Source: Psychrobacter sp. M13
GTDB lineage: Bacteria > Pseudomonadota > Gammaproteobacteria > Pseudomonadales > Moraxellaceae
Direction of reading: 5' to 3'
NCBI RefSeq assembly: GCF_030718935.1
Contig: NZ_CP132194.1
Coordinates: 1,674,001 to 1,738,000 of the forward strand
DNA: 64,000 bases
Position 1 is the first letter of the stretch. Each line of letters starts with the position of its first letter. The translations under genes and the position numbers were made by a program. This document shows positions 26,062 through 36,023 of the stretch, one piece after another. The notes under the pieces were generated by a model. It was not told where the DNA came from, made no database searches, and was given only the letters and a program-made list of their open reading frames with translations.

Positions 26062-26583
26062 CTAAGTCGCATCGCGTGAGAATCCACCAAGGGCGCAAAT
26101 GGCTTTGGCATATGGTTCTTCAAAAGAATGAGGCCTTCTGTCATAGTCTTCACCAGGACCAAAACCAATCAGCTGAAATTTCTTTTGATGGTCAGCGGTA
26201 TAGCTATTACCGAATAGTTTACGTCCATAGCCTTGATAACAAAAAAACTGATAAGTGGCAATCTTATAGCTTTGGTCAACATTGAGCACTTTGACCTCTG
26301 ATGTGGCCGTATTTTTAGTATTTCTAACGCTAGTATCGACAAAGTACGTTCTGCCTTTGTCATCTACACTGACTTGCAGCCAAGTATTACCGATGATGTT
26401 TTTATCAACGACACTTTCGGTAGCGGCGCGTTTGAGTATGGCGTCACGTTCTGCATGAGTAGGATAAATAGTATCTAAGGCTCTATTTTGCACACGTTCA
26501 TTAGACGCATCTATCGCATCCATTACTGCACAACCTGATAGGCTTACGGCACTCATCATAAGCATGGCTATGGTTTTTTTCAT
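26062..26583 (-). CDS. Small lipoprotein of unknown function
   Basis: The 173-residue protein has a clear lipoprotein signal (MKKTIAMLMMSAVSLSGC, Cys18), so it is membrane-anchored in the envelope. The rest is a predicted beta-rich domain (NTWLQVSVDDKGRTYFVD, YKIATYQFFCYQGYG). I do not recognise a family. It sits inside the restriction locus but has no visible link to DNA restriction and is more likely cargo. Confidence 0.75.
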   Translation of the reverse strand: MKKTIAMLMMSAVSLSGCAVMDAIDASNERVQNRALDTIYPTHAERDAILKRAATESVVDKNIIGNTWLQVSVDDKGRTYFVDTSVRNTKNTATSEVKVLNVDQSYKIATYQFFCYQGYGRKLFGNSYTADHQKKFQLIGFGPGEDYDRRPHSFEEPYAKAICALGGFSRDAT

Positions 26584-26687
26584 AAATAGAATCCTTTGGT
26601 TAATCCATGATTATTTAGTAAAGGTATTAAAATCTTACAAATGTTAATTCTTATTATTGATATTGTAAAGCGTTTTATTACTTACTA

Positions 26688-26766
26688 TCAGACGCCCGCC
26701 AGTCCCTCACATCAATCTTACCCGTAACAGCAGCAGATATTAGAGCGGTGCGGCATACTTGCACGG
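26688..26766 (-). pseudogene. Duplicated 3' end of hsdS
   Basis: The minus strand reads RTALISAAVTGKIDVRDWRA then SDSK and stop. The intact hsdS ends RTALISAAVTGKIDVRGWRA then ADVL and stop. DNA identity is high across about 75 bp. There is no start or upstream target-recognition sequence. It marks where an hsdS 3' end once lay, or a second hsdS, before the RAYT and secreted-protein genes separated it from the intact gene. Confidence 0.85.
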
Positions 26767-26801
26767 TTTATTCGACTTCATTAAAAAACGTAATCCAAGT
26801 T

Positions 26802-27563
26802 TTACGGCTCATCGCACATCTGCTTAAAGCTTTTACCGAATAACGCTTTATTCAGTTTTTGCTGATTTTTAAATACCACATCAGAGTCAGCATGATAGAC
26901 CTGCTCATTCACGCAGTTACCAAAACCAAAAGTAACCAAGTTTATCTTGGCGTACTTAGTAGGGTTGCTGGCTTTTTCTTCCTGATAGCGCTTGGTAGCC
27001 AAACTGCGGTAATACTTGCCACCATCGTCTGTGATATCTGCTTGTTTTTGAATTTGCTCTTCAACAAACTGCTTCCATCTATTTTGCACAGCCGTTTCAT
27101 TCTTTAATAACGGCTCAATATAAGTTTTACACATTTGCGAGCTTTGCTTGAGTGCCTCACTGGGATTCAGATATCCCAAAATCGTCAATTTATTTTGTTT
27201 GTATTCGCCGTCAATAGACTTGACCAACTCTTGCTTATAACCTTTTGCTTCAGGCACCACATCAAGTCGTTCAATATTATTCTTAACTTTTATATATTCT
27301 TCAGTAAGCTTGTCTAAGTCTTTCATCGATAACTTGTCTAGCGCGTCAATATCCATCGGTGGAAAAAAGCTATCTAGATTTGATCTTGTTAAGCTCTCTA
27401 GCACAAAATATGAGTTTTCGATTTGCTTAGCAGTATATTTATTACTGTCAAAGTCACCTTTCATACTGCAAAAATCATCTTCCCATTTATAGGTCTGTGC
27501 TTGGGCGATGGTGGTCACGGCCATTGATGCCAATAGAGCTGCTACGGTAACTGCTTTCATCAT
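26802..27563 (-). CDS. Exported protein of unknown function
   Basis: The 253-residue protein has a signal peptide (VTVAALLASMAVTTIAQAQT, cleavage near residue 23). The mature part is helical and rich in Lys/Gln, with several Cys that could form disulfides (DFCSMKGDF, MCKTYIEP, FGNCVNEQVYH, QMCDEP). I do not recognise the family. It lies between the hsdS scrap and the REP/RAYT block and may have arrived with them. Confidence 0.7.
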   Translation of the reverse strand: MMKAVTVAALLASMAVTTIAQAQTYKWEDDFCSMKGDFDSNKYTAKQIENSYFVLESLTRSNLDSFFPPMDIDALDKLSMKDLDKLTEEYIKVKNNIERLDVVPEAKGYKQELVKSIDGEYKQNKLTILGYLNPSEALKQSSQMCKTYIEPLLKNETAVQNRWKQFVEEQIQKQADITDDGGKYYRSLATKRYQEEKASNPTKYAKINLVTFGFGNCVNEQVYHADSDVVFKNQQKLNKALFGKSFKQMCDEP

Positions 27564-27590
27564 ATAACTCCTTTTATTGTTTTGTTATTT

Positions 27591-27823
27591 GTAGGGTACT
27601 TTTTAAGCACCTGAAAGTCGTTAAAACAAAGCACTGCTAACTGCGAGCATAGCTCTTGTCTTGCGTCGGACAAAGCAGTGCTTTGCCTATTCCTCCTCAA
27701 GACTTGCAAGGAAAATTCTTTAAATAGAATTTTCTAACAACCTTAACGGTGCATGGAATGCACCCTACAAAAACTCATAATTATGAATTCTTTAGAACCT
27801 ACGTAGGGTGCTTTTTAAGCACC
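27591..27823. repeat. REP palindromes on the left side of the RAYT gene
   Basis: Three imperfect palindromes are present: GGTACTTTTTAAGCACC (27595-27611), GGTGCATGGAATGCACC (27748-27764) and GGTGCTTTTTAAGCACC (27807-27823). Each is flanked by GTAGG or CCTAC. The last two form a composite whose 83-bp sequence (27738-27821) recurs at 28445-28527 on the far side of the RAYT gene. A separate AT-rich hairpin GAAAATTC/GAATTTTC lies at 27711-27734. Confidence 0.85.
27638..27699 (-). repeat. Inverted copy of the double-hairpin repeat
   Basis: On the minus strand: TGAGGAGGAATAGG, hairpin CAAAGCACTGCTTTG, spacer CGACGCAAGACAA, hairpin GAGCTATGCTC, then GCAGT. This is the same layout as the copies inside the IS3 element. 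A second CAAAGCACTGC beyond the end (27627-27637 region) allows an alternative longer hairpin. Confidence 0.8.
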
Positions 27824-27830
27824 ATTATCG

Positions 27831-28385
27831 TCACTCTAAACCTTCTATAAAATCTGCTGAAAACTCAATGATACTCTCGCCCCAATCTGCTGAATAAAAA
27901 CCACTTTTTACATAGCGATGAAAGCTAGAATGATTCCAATCAGCTGCTCTTTCAACCAGACCATGCTTTACAGGATTATAATGTATATAGTCGATGTGCT
28001 TTATAAAATCTTCTTCGCTGTTTATTTGGTGTTCATGAAAACGACGCTGCCATAGGCCTTTCTCGTTTCTGTCTATGCTCGACTGACTCAGACTTTCATG
28101 AGGTAAATGATATTGCGGACAGGCTTGCGTCGTTAAGCGTTTTATACGCGACCAGCACTGACTATAATTTGTGCCGTCCGTCGACATTTTCCAAATACAA
28201 TGCAGGTGGTCAGGAAGCTGAATCCAAGCGATTATCTCAAATGGATATTGCTGTTGAACTTGTTTGATGCTTTCTCTAAAAGCTTGCAGGAAATCTCTTT
28301 CACAAAATATAGGTCGTCTATCATAAGCAACTAGTGTAAAGAAATAAGTCGCGCCTTTGGTATATGATCGAATATAGCGCGGCAT
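27831..28385 (-). CDS. REP-associated tyrosine transposase (RAYT, Y1 family)
   Basis: The 184-residue protein has the HUH motif (His60 and His62 in QLPDHLHCIW), the FHEHQI segment and the conserved HIDYIHYNPVKHGLV carrying the candidate nucleophilic Tyr. These are hallmarks of RAYT/TnpA-REP proteins, single-strand endonucleases thought to spread REP palindromes. REP palindromes flank it on both sides, including two copies of one 83-bp composite, which is the expected arrangement. All key residues are present, so it may be active. Confidence 0.92.
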   Translation of the reverse strand: MPRYIRSYTKGATYFFTLVAYDRRPIFCERDFLQAFRESIKQVQQQYPFEIIAWIQLPDHLHCIWKMSTDGTNYSQCWSRIKRLTTQACPQYHLPHESLSQSSIDRNEKGLWQRRFHEHQINSEEDFIKHIDYIHYNPVKHGLVERAADWNHSSFHRYVKSGFYSADWGESIIEFSADFIEGLE

Positions 28386-28453
28386 TGCTTTAGATTCCCG
28401 TATTAAGTGTCGGATATTTTTGAGTAATAATTATCAATTTTAACAACCTTAAT

Positions 28454-28575
28454 GGTGCGTGGAACGTATCCTAAAAAAACTCATAATTATGAATTCTTTA
28501 GAACATACGTAGGGTGCTTTTTAAGCAATGATTGATTATTGTAATAACCTTGATGGTGCGTGAAACGCACCCTAC
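28454..28575. repeat. REP palindromes on the right side of the RAYT gene
   Basis: GGTGCGTGGAACGTATCC (28454-28471), GGTGCTTTTTAAGCA (28513-28527) and GGTGCGTGAAACGCACC (28555-28571) followed by CTAC. The first two repeat the composite at 27738-27821. The last supplies the stop codon of hsdS (28572-28574). Confidence 0.85.
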
Positions 28576-29915
28576 AAAACATCAGCCGCCCGCCAACCCC
28601 GAACATCAATCTTACCCGTAACCGCAGCAGATATTAAAGCCGTGCGGCGTTCTTGCATGAGTTGAATGGCTTTAATTGCTTTAGATTCTAGCTCTTCAAG
28701 CTTAGTGTTTTGATCGGCTATAAATCTGCATATTTCCATCTGTTCAATAACTAGGGGTACAGGTAGTCTATAGTCACTTAGAGACTCTCTATTTATCTTA
28801 GGCATTGCAACTCTGTCAGAGTCTAAAATTGCTGCTTTTGTAAAGTTATCTGACAGCATAAAAAAGTATAAGAAACGATTATCCAATCCATTTACTGCAT
28901 TTATTGGGTACATATCGGCACTACACAACGCGGTTTCTTCTTCGCAAATAGCTACCTTTGCTAATGCAGGTCTTATCTTGCTATAGATTACTTCCCCTTT
29001 ATAGCAAAGATACTTGCTACTATCTGCACCTTGTTCTTCGGCTGTCTCTTTATAGACAATCTTACCTGTACCCTTTTCAATATGATTGGGCGCATATAAA
29101 ACTAAGTTTTTAAAATTAGGAGCTTTAGGATCAACCAACCCATTTCTTATTTGAGCACAATGACTGAATTTAGTTACTACCCAATGCTCAGGCACATCTC
29201 CCAACCATTCAACGCCTGAATCTTTCATCGGTGCATCAGGGTTTAAGCCTTTAGTCACCGCATGACTAATCACCGCTTGGCGCTTTTCTTTTAACAGTTG
29301 GATAAGGGTTTGCTGTTTTTCGATTAAAGTATCGATTTGAGCGGTTTCATGGTCGAGGAAGTTGGCGATTTTGATATCAATTTTTGTAGCAGGCAAAGGA
29401 ATTGGAAAGTTATTTATATTTTCCTGCGTCATGGTAGGCATTCCACTACCGGTATTACTTACTTCAATTTTGGCTTTAATTAAAGAAGAATTAAACAAAT
29501 AGCTCAGAAATCTAGAATCTATACTAGATTTCTTTATTAACACCATTTGTGGATTAATTGTCATAGGCTCTCCAACCTCTCTAACAATTGTTGACTTCCC
29601 AAAAGTAGAACCAGTTTTAACTAGTAAAATATCATTCTCTTCCACCATAATCTCAGGAGACTCAAAATACTTAGCCCAGCTTAGATAAGATTTTTTTTCT
29701 AAAGAAAACTGGTCATTATCTACATTAGAAGGACTTAATACTATAGCTCCTTGTCCTTCATCAACTATGTCATCAACTGTATAACCACGAAATCCAATCC
29801 TACCAACTATAGAAGCTACAAACTTCAAATGAGTAACGCCCCAACTATTAGGAATATCCCCCAACCACTCAATACCCGAATCTTTATACTCATCATACTG
29901 TTGATACTTCGCCAT
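28572..29915 (-). CDS. hsdS: Type I restriction system specificity subunit
   Basis: The 447-residue protein has two target-recognition domains and two conserved helical spacers: FLDHETAQIDTLIEKQQTLI (about 183-202) and the C-terminal IADQNTKLEELESKAIKAI. The repeated entry motif DSGIEWLGDIP and DSGVEWLGDVP opens each half. It sets the DNA recognition sequence of the HsdM/HsdR complex. Its ATG overlaps the hsdM stop (TAATG). The last codons run into a REP palindrome that provides the TAG stop. The target site cannot be read from sequence. Confidence 0.93.
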   Translation of the reverse strand: MAKYQQYDEYKDSGIEWLGDIPNSWGVTHLKFVASIVGRIGFRGYTVDDIVDEGQGAIVLSPSNVDNDQFSLEKKSYLSWAKYFESPEIMVEENDILLVKTGSTFGKSTIVREVGEPMTINPQMVLIKKSSIDSRFLSYLFNSSLIKAKIEVSNTGSGMPTMTQENINNFPIPLPATKIDIKIANFLDHETAQIDTLIEKQQTLIQLLKEKRQAVISHAVTKGLNPDAPMKDSGVEWLGDVPEHWVVTKFSHCAQIRNGLVDPKAPNFKNLVLYAPNHIEKGTGKIVYKETAEEQGADSSKYLCYKGEVIYSKIRPALAKVAICEEETALCSADMYPINAVNGLDNRFLYFFMLSDNFTKAAILDSDRVAMPKINRESLSDYRLPVPLVIEQMEICRFIADQNTKLEELESKAIKAIQLMQERRTALISAAVTGKIDVRGWRAADVL

Positions 29916-32347
29916 TACGAATGCACCTCACCCAATAATTGCATAATCTCAGTGCTAACAGCATCCAAGTCTGCATCGATATCAGCAAGCGGACGCGGTG
30001 GCTCATACACATAGAAATGACGGTTAAACGGTATCTCAAAGCCCACAATGCCAATCTCTTCATCGATAGCATCAGTCTTTTCGCTATTTATCCACGCATC
30101 AGGCACATGCGGCTGTACTTCACGGACAAAGTAATTTTCGATCAGCTCAGTAGTTGTCACCTCAGGATTGAGCGGTACGTTTTCGTAATCACGTAAGTCG
30201 CTATCGGTTTGGAACTCGACTATTTTGGTCTTGCTGGCAGGGTCAGTATAACTAAATGCACCATAAATCGGATTGGCAACCTTAACCGCTTTTTTGATGA
30301 CGGGTTCTGCTTCAGGATTTTTCCAAGTGATAGCGTCTATGATCTGCTTTTTCTCTTTGGCGTCAAGACTAATATCTAAACTGGCATCAGCGTCGTTTAA
30401 CGCTTGCTTAAACACTTTTTCAAACGCATTGAAATCATCGAACTGGCTCGTGCCATGCTCTTTTTGAATGACCGCTTGCAAGGCTTTGGCTTTAGTCATA
30501 ATCGCGAGCTGATCTTGCCAAACCTTAGGATCAAGCACATCTTTGATTTGCTTTTCTTTCAGCTCGCTAAAGTCTGCCTTAATCATTGCCCGTGCTTCTA
30601 AGGCGACTGCTGATAAGTCGCCGTAGCTTTTACTACTGTCATTGCTGTCACTATCAGTCGTCCAGTGACTACCAAAAGCTTCATATAACGCTGGCATGAC
30701 CATATCAAACGGTTTAGAAGCATAACGTAGGGTTTCGATAGCCGCGTCGGATAACTGCGCAGACAGACGTAGCGGACGCTCAATCGTGATACGGCGATAG
30801 CCAAACTCATGAGTGGCAAATATCTTACTGGCAAAGGTTTTGGCAGGAGCATTGGTCGGATTGGCAGATTGGCGACCACGGTTCGACTTTACCTCTTCAG
30901 GCTTATCTAATACACGCGCGTCTACCACTTCAAAGTCACCGAAGCTGCGAATAATGATCTTGGCATCATCTTCACTCATCTCATTACGCTTGGAGCCGAG
31001 TGATTTACGCATCTTGCTATATAGATTGCTACCGTCGATTAATTGCACCTTGCCACGGCGCTCATCCGCTTTCTTATTGCTTAATATCCAGATATAGGTC
31101 GCAATGCCGGTGTTATAGAACATATCGTTTGGCAAGGCGATGATGGCTTCTAATAAGTCAGCCTCCAAGATATAACGGCGAATCTCACTTTCACCGCTCC
31201 CCGCACCGCCCGTGAATAGCGGTGACCCATTGAGAATAATACCGATACGGCTGCCTTGATTATTGGTTTGATTGGTGTTTTGCGTGCTTCTGTTATCCGT
31301 CTCTTGCTCACTAGCCAGCTCGTTACTAACGATAGGACGCATCTTGCTTAGCAGATGCATGAGGAATAACAGCGAGCCATCAGACACCCGTGGCAAGCCA
31401 GCCCCAAAGCGACCGTCAAAGCCTTTTTGATCGTGCTCGTCTTTGATCTCGCCTGATATCTTTTTCCAGTCTACCCCGAATGGCGGATTGGACAACATAT
31501 AGTCAAACTTCTCGCCTGCCAACTGATCACTGGATAAGGTATTGCCCAACTTGATGTTATTGACCTCTTGTCCTTTGATCAGCATATCGGCTTTACAGAT
31601 AGCGTAGGACTCAGGGTTTAGCTCTTGCCCGTAGGTACGCATCACCGCGTCAGGGTTTAGCTCTAGCACGTATTCCATACCCGAGGACAAAAAGCCGCCA
31701 GTGCCCGCTGTCGGATCATATATCGTGCGAATGATGCCTTCCTTGCTCAGAACACTATCATCCTCCATAAACACCAGTGACGTAGTCAAGCGAACGATAT
31801 CACGCGGGGTAAAATGCTCGCCTGCCGTCTCATTTGAGCTTTCAGCAAAGCGGCGAATCAGCTCTTCAAACACAAAGCCCATTTCGTGATTAGATATAGC
31901 CTCAGGGCTTAGATCGGTATTGGCGAATTTCTGCACCACTTTATACAGTAAATTAGCATCTGCAAGTTGCCCGACAAACTCTTCAAACTTGAAATGTTCA
32001 AATATCTCACGCGCATCTTTAGAGAAGGATTGCACGTAAGTATTTAAGTTGTCTTTTATATCGCTTTGACCCATCTTGCTCAGATCCATCGGCGAGATAT
32101 TGTAGAACGGTCGCTTGCTGGCGCGTATCAAGAACTTCTCTTGTGCTTCCTCCGATAGACCCATCTCAGCGATGCGCAGGCTTTCGGTGACGACATTGGC
32201 CTTGTGCTCTTCTAACACGCACTCTAGGCGGCGCAGTAGTGTAAAGGGCAAGATGATGCGACCGTATTGAGATTGCTTAAAGTCGCCGCGCAATAGGTCA
32301 GCGACAGACCAGATGAAAGCCGCTGTTTGAGAGAAGTTTTTGGTCAT
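29915..32347 (-). CDS. hsdM: Type I N6-adenine DNA methyltransferase subunit
   Basis: Start chosen at ATG 32347 ([13 protein letters not shown]), the usual family start; ATG 32356 and a longer frame to 32419 are alternatives, and none has a strong ribosome site. The protein is about 810 residues. It has SAM-binding motif [11 protein letters not shown] (211-220) and catalytic NPPF (287-290), preceded by the HsdM N-terminal helical domain. A long C-terminal extension of about 300 residues beyond a minimal HsdM is common in one subfamily. It methylates the site defined by HsdS. Confidence 0.93.
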   Translation of the reverse strand: MTKNFSQTAAFIWSVADLLRGDFKQSQYGRIILPFTLLRRLECVLEEHKANVVTESLRIAEMGLSEEAQEKFLIRASKRPFYNISPMDLSKMGQSDIKDNLNTYVQSFSKDAREIFEHFKFEEFVGQLADANLLYKVVQKFANTDLSPEAISNHEMGFVFEELIRRFAESSNETAGEHFTPRDIVRLTTSLVFMEDDSVLSKEGIIRTIYDPTAGTGGFLSSGMEYVLELNPDAVMRTYGQELNPESYAICKADMLIKGQEVNNIKLGNTLSSDQLAGEKFDYMLSNPPFGVDWKKISGEIKDEHDQKGFDGRFGAGLPRVSDGSLLFLMHLLSKMRPIVSNELASEQETDNRSTQNTNQTNNQGSRIGIILNGSPLFTGGAGSGESEIRRYILEADLLEAIIALPNDMFYNTGIATYIWILSNKKADERRGKVQLIDGSNLYSKMRKSLGSKRNEMSEDDAKIIIRSFGDFEVVDARVLDKPEEVKSNRGRQSANPTNAPAKTFASKIFATHEFGYRRITIERPLRLSAQLSDAAIETLRYASKPFDMVMPALYEAFGSHWTTDSDSNDSSKSYGDLSAVALEARAMIKADFSELKEKQIKDVLDPKVWQDQLAIMTKAKALQAVIQKEHGTSQFDDFNAFEKVFKQALNDADASLDISLDAKEKKQIIDAITWKNPEAEPVIKKAVKVANPIYGAFSYTDPASKTKIVEFQTDSDLRDYENVPLNPEVTTTELIENYFVREVQPHVPDAWINSEKTDAIDEEIGIVGFEIPFNRHFYVYEPPRPLADIDADLDAVSTEIMQLLGEVHS

Positions 32348-32595
32348 TGGAGTCATCTTTTGTTTATTGGGCAAAATAGAGTTTTTAGATTCATTGTAAG
32401 CGATGAGGCAGTCATACATTCATTGACAAAATATCACCATCATAAGGGTATTCGACATTACTCGGCAAGTCTGAATATGAAATTCTGTAAAAATAGTAGG
32501 TTTGATGGCTAGGGCACGAGACCAATCCGCTGAGCGTCTATCATCAGCAAATCAACCGAGTCAAAAACGCTGGTGATTAGGGTCTGTTGAACATT

Positions 32596-32631
32596 AAAAA
32601 AGCCACTATACTTTTATAGCGGCTTTTTTAA
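32596..32631. terminator. Bidirectional terminator in the hsdM upstream gap
   Basis: AAAAAAGCCACTATA and TATAGCGGCTTTTTT form an almost perfect stem with one mismatch, flanked by A- and T-runs. It ends the fatty-acid oxidation operon on the minus strand. The rest of 32348-32705 has no recognised gene. Confidence 0.8.
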
Positions 32632-32705
32632 TCTTTAGCAATAATCTCAGTCGTGCCATGCTTTAACATCATTGACTGTTTAAGACCATATAACTCACAC
32701 TGCTA

Positions 32706-33794
32706 TTAGCTAACCCTCTGCCAACCTGATGTCGCTTGATGGTTATCCTGATGAGCAAATAATGGATGTGCTTTTGCCTCCTCTAAGGTTAGTACAGGCG
32801 TCACGCAGACATCTGCTGCTGCAAATAGATCTTGCCAATGTGTGAGTGGTTGACTAGCAAACCTTTTAGTGACTTTGGCGGCGGCCTCTTTGCTAGCAGA
32901 TAGGTTCGGCATCACACCGCGCTGCCAATGCGCGTCTTTGAGCTCAGGCAGCTCTAACACTTCACATAACCCTTGCCAGAACTTCAGCTCTAGTGACCCT
33001 ACTGCCATGTAACGATTATCCAAAGTTTTATATAAGCAATAGCAAGGTAGCAGTCCACCCAAAAAGTCATGTTGAGGCGGTGGATTCTGTCCTGAGAAGC
33101 TCTTAACTAGCGTGCCTGTCGCCTTGGGCATAATCATGTGATTGTATAAGCTATGCGTCATGCTGACTGCGACATGCCGGCCTTTACCCGTACGCTGCGC
33201 GGCAAAAACCGCTGCTAACAAGGCAATCACTGCGGTATCACTACCGCCTGCCAAGTCTGCAAACTGGACGTTGGGCATAGCTTGCTCGCCCTTAGCAGTC
33301 TTTAGCTGATCAAGTACGCCACTCATCGCCATAAAGTTGATATCGTGACCGGCTTTGTCTGCCCAGTCATGAGTCACGTCGTTGTCATCAACCATGCCAT
33401 AGCCGGTAATCGAGACGATGACCAGCTTTGGGTTTATCGCATGCAAGGTTTGGGCGTCTAAACCCATACCCTTTAGCACTCCAGGACGAAAGCTATCGAG
33501 CATGACATCAGCATTCTTAAGGTACGTCTTGACTGACGCTATGCCCTTGTCATCACGAAAATCAACCTTTTCGATAGTTTTACCGTGGTTCAAGGCGTCA
33601 AACAATCCACCCAAAGCGCGAGCGGGATCACCGCCTTTGGGCTCGATTTTTATAATTTCAGCGCCCAAATCAGCAAGCAAACGCGTGGCAAAAGGCCCCG
33701 GCAGATTGCGCGTCAAATCTATGATGCGCAATCCTTGTAAGCAATCGCTCATTTGACTAATAGCTGATGGATGTAAACTATCATTATTAGCCAT
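32706..33794 (-). CDS. CaiB/BaiF family CoA-transferase or acyl-CoA racemase
   Basis: The 362-residue protein has family III CoA-transferase motifs: LRIIDLTRNLPGPFATRLLA near the N-terminus, LGAEIIKIEPKGGDPAR, and DVMLDSFRPGVLKGMGLD with VIVSITGYG. The catalytic Asp region follows (NVQFADLAGGSD). The sequence is closest in style to alpha-methylacyl-CoA racemases, which epimerise branched acyl-CoAs for beta-oxidation. Its ATG overlaps the end of the FadB-like gene by 8 bp, so it is the last gene of that operon. Confidence 0.85.
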   Translation of the reverse strand: MANNDSLHPSAISQMSDCLQGLRIIDLTRNLPGPFATRLLADLGAEIIKIEPKGGDPARALGGLFDALNHGKTIEKVDFRDDKGIASVKTYLKNADVMLDSFRPGVLKGMGLDAQTLHAINPKLVIVSITGYGMVDDNDVTHDWADKAGHDINFMAMSGVLDQLKTAKGEQAMPNVQFADLAGGSDTAVIALLAAVFAAQRTGKGRHVAVSMTHSLYNHMIMPKATGTLVKSFSGQNPPPQHDFLGGLLPCYCLYKTLDNRYMAVGSLELKFWQGLCEVLELPELKDAHWQRGVMPNLSASKEAAAKVTKRFASQPLTHWQDLFAAADVCVTPVLTLEEAKAHPLFAHQDNHQATSGWQRVS

Positions 33795-35967
33795 CTACAA
33801 ACTCCTTGCCACTTGAAGCCATCTCTACCAAGATGTTAGCTGGCTCAAAACGCTCGCCATATTGCTTGGCAAGCTGACGACTACGGGCCACAAACTGCTC
33901 GACACCCATAGAGTTAATAAACTGCAATGTACCGCCTTGATGCGGCGCAAAACCCCAACCAAAGATAGAGCCGATATTGGTATCCGCCACTGAGCGCACG
34001 ACGTTTTCTTCAAAACATTTAGCCGACTCGTTAGCTTGAATGAACATCAAACGGTCCACTAAATCCTCTTGGCTTGGCTGCTCTGGGGCGGTTGGATATA
34101 AGTTCACCAGCTCAGGCCATAAGTGCTTATCGCCTTTATCGGGATACTCATAAAAGCCTTTACCGTTCTTTTTACCTTCACGGTCATGCTCTTTGACTAA
34201 AGTTTTGAGGATATTGTACGACGGGCGCATCGCCATGGTTTTACCCTCCGCTTCCATATCCTTTTGCTGCTGCTCGCTCACAAGCAAGGCTAAGCTTAGT
34301 GACACCTCATCTTGTAGCGCTAGTGGCGGCATAGGCATGCCGGTTTTCATACCAGCAACTTCGATACTGCGCGGATGTACGCCCTCGCCTAACATGGTGA
34401 CGCCTTCTGACACATAAGTGCCGAATACGCGTGAAGTATAAAACCCGCGACTGTCATTAACGACGATTGGGGTTTTGCCGATTTGCAATACATAATCAAA
34501 AGCTTTGGCTAAGGTGTCATCGTCGGTCTTTTCGCCCACAATGATTTCAACCAGAGGCATCTTGTCGACGGGCGAGAAGAAATGTAAACCAATAAATTGC
34601 TGTGGACGTTTGCTCGCTTGGGCCAATCCAGTGATAGGCAAGGTTGAGGTGTTAGACGCATAAACCGCTGATTCTGGAATCACGGCTTCAGACTGCTGAG
34701 TACACTTGGCTTTGATTTCACGATTTTCGAACACCGCTTCAATAATTAGATCGCAGTCTGCTAGATCATCATAAGAGACGGTCGGCTTGATACGATCTAG
34801 TAGCGCTTGTTTCTTGTCCTCATTTGAGCGTTTGCGACTGATGGCTTTGTCCAACAGATTAATAGAGTACGCTTTGCCTTTTTCAGCACCCGCTAGTTCG
34901 GTATCAAGCAATACGACCTCTAGTCCTGCTTTAGCGCTAACGTAGGCAATACCTGCGCCCATCATACCCGCGCCTAAGATGCCTACTTTTTTGGTTTTGT
35001 AGCGCTCAATGCCATCAGGACGAGACTGGCCCTTTTTGATGCTATTAAGCTGCGTCCAAAGGGTGTTGATCATGTTTCTAGATTCGGGCGATAACACACA
35101 AGCGGCAAAAAAGCGCGACTCAAGCTCAAGACCGGTATCGATATCGACGATACAGCCTTCAAAGACGCTAGACATGATATGGGTAATCGCAGGATAGTTA
35201 CCATGCGACTTTTGATTGGCCATGGCAGGCGCGATAGAGAACACTTGCACCACTTTAGGATGCATACTGTTACCACCTGGGATTTTAAAGCCTTTTTTAT
35301 CCCAAGGTTGTTGCGCGCTGCAATTGGCTTTGATCCACTCTTTTGCTTGCGCTAACATATCATCTTTATCGGTAGCTATCGCATCAATCAGACCGATATC
35401 TAATGCCGCTTTAGCTCTTAGCTCAACCCCTTGCGTCATCAGCTCAAGCGCTTTTTGAATACCGACGAGCCTTGGCAGGCGCTGAGTACCACCGCCACCC
35501 GGCAATAATCCTAGCTTAACTTCTGGCAGACCGAGCTTAGTCTTTGGAGAGTCAATCGCTATACGGTAGTGACAGGCTAGTGCCAGCTCAAGCCCGCCGC
35601 CCAATGCCGTTCCTGTCATGGCAGCGACTACAGGTTTACCTGAGGTTTCAAGTTTACGTAAACTAGCTTTTAGGTCTTCGACCAGATCAAAAGCCTGCTC
35701 AGCGGTTTCAATGTTAGAGAGCTGATCGATATCCGCGCCAACCACGAAGCTGTCTTTTGCTGAGGTTAAGATGAGACCTTTAGCAGACTCATCGTTAATA
35801 AAACTGCCCGCCATAGCGGCAAAAGCTTCGGTAAACCCATCGCCGATAACGTTCATTTTTCGATCGCTTTGATCGATAGTGACGGTGACGATACCGTCAT
35901 CATCACGCTGCGCTAAAAAATTGGCTAAATTGTTTATAGCGTCAATGCTGTCTGTATTTGTAGTCAT
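33787..35967 (-). CDS. Bifunctional enoyl-CoA hydratase/3-hydroxyacyl-CoA dehydrogenase (FadB/FadJ-like)
   Basis: The 726-residue multifunctional enzyme has a crotonase domain at the N-terminus (VVAAMTGTALGGGLELALAC, LPEVKLGLLPGGGGTQRLPR) and an NAD-binding domain from about 325 (VGILGAGMMGAGIAYVSAKA), with the catalytic His in IGLHFFSPVDKMPLVE. C-terminal 3HCDH segments follow. It carries out the second and third steps of beta-oxidation and pairs with the thiolase 56 bp upstream. Length and order match FadB/FadJ alpha subunits. Confidence 0.92.
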   Translation of the reverse strand: MTTNTDSIDAINNLANFLAQRDDDGIVTVTIDQSDRKMNVIGDGFTEAFAAMAGSFINDESAKGLILTSAKDSFVVGADIDQLSNIETAEQAFDLVEDLKASLRKLETSGKPVVAAMTGTALGGGLELALACHYRIAIDSPKTKLGLPEVKLGLLPGGGGTQRLPRLVGIQKALELMTQGVELRAKAALDIGLIDAIATDKDDMLAQAKEWIKANCSAQQPWDKKGFKIPGGNSMHPKVVQVFSIAPAMANQKSHGNYPAITHIMSSVFEGCIVDIDTGLELESRFFAACVLSPESRNMINTLWTQLNSIKKGQSRPDGIERYKTKKVGILGAGMMGAGIAYVSAKAGLEVVLLDTELAGAEKGKAYSINLLDKAISRKRSNEDKKQALLDRIKPTVSYDDLADCDLIIEAVFENREIKAKCTQQSEAVIPESAVYASNTSTLPITGLAQASKRPQQFIGLHFFSPVDKMPLVEIIVGEKTDDDTLAKAFDYVLQIGKTPIVVNDSRGFYTSRVFGTYVSEGVTMLGEGVHPRSIEVAGMKTGMPMPPLALQDEVSLSLALLVSEQQQKDMEAEGKTMAMRPSYNILKTLVKEHDREGKKNGKGFYEYPDKGDKHLWPELVNLYPTAPEQPSQEDLVDRLMFIQANESAKCFEENVVRSVADTNIGSIFGWGFAPHQGGTLQFINSMGVEQFVARSRQLAKQYGERFEPANILVEMASSGKEFVDG

Positions 35968-36023
35968 TTTTTATCCTTTAAATGATCTCAAAGTTATCAT
36001 TTTCATTTTGGTAAATAGAGGAG

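Noticed and set aside
27591-28575. Repeated GGTGC palindromes around 28 kb as a CRISPR array
   Set aside because: Spacing is irregular, copies alternate orientation and they flank a RAYT gene, so they are REPs.
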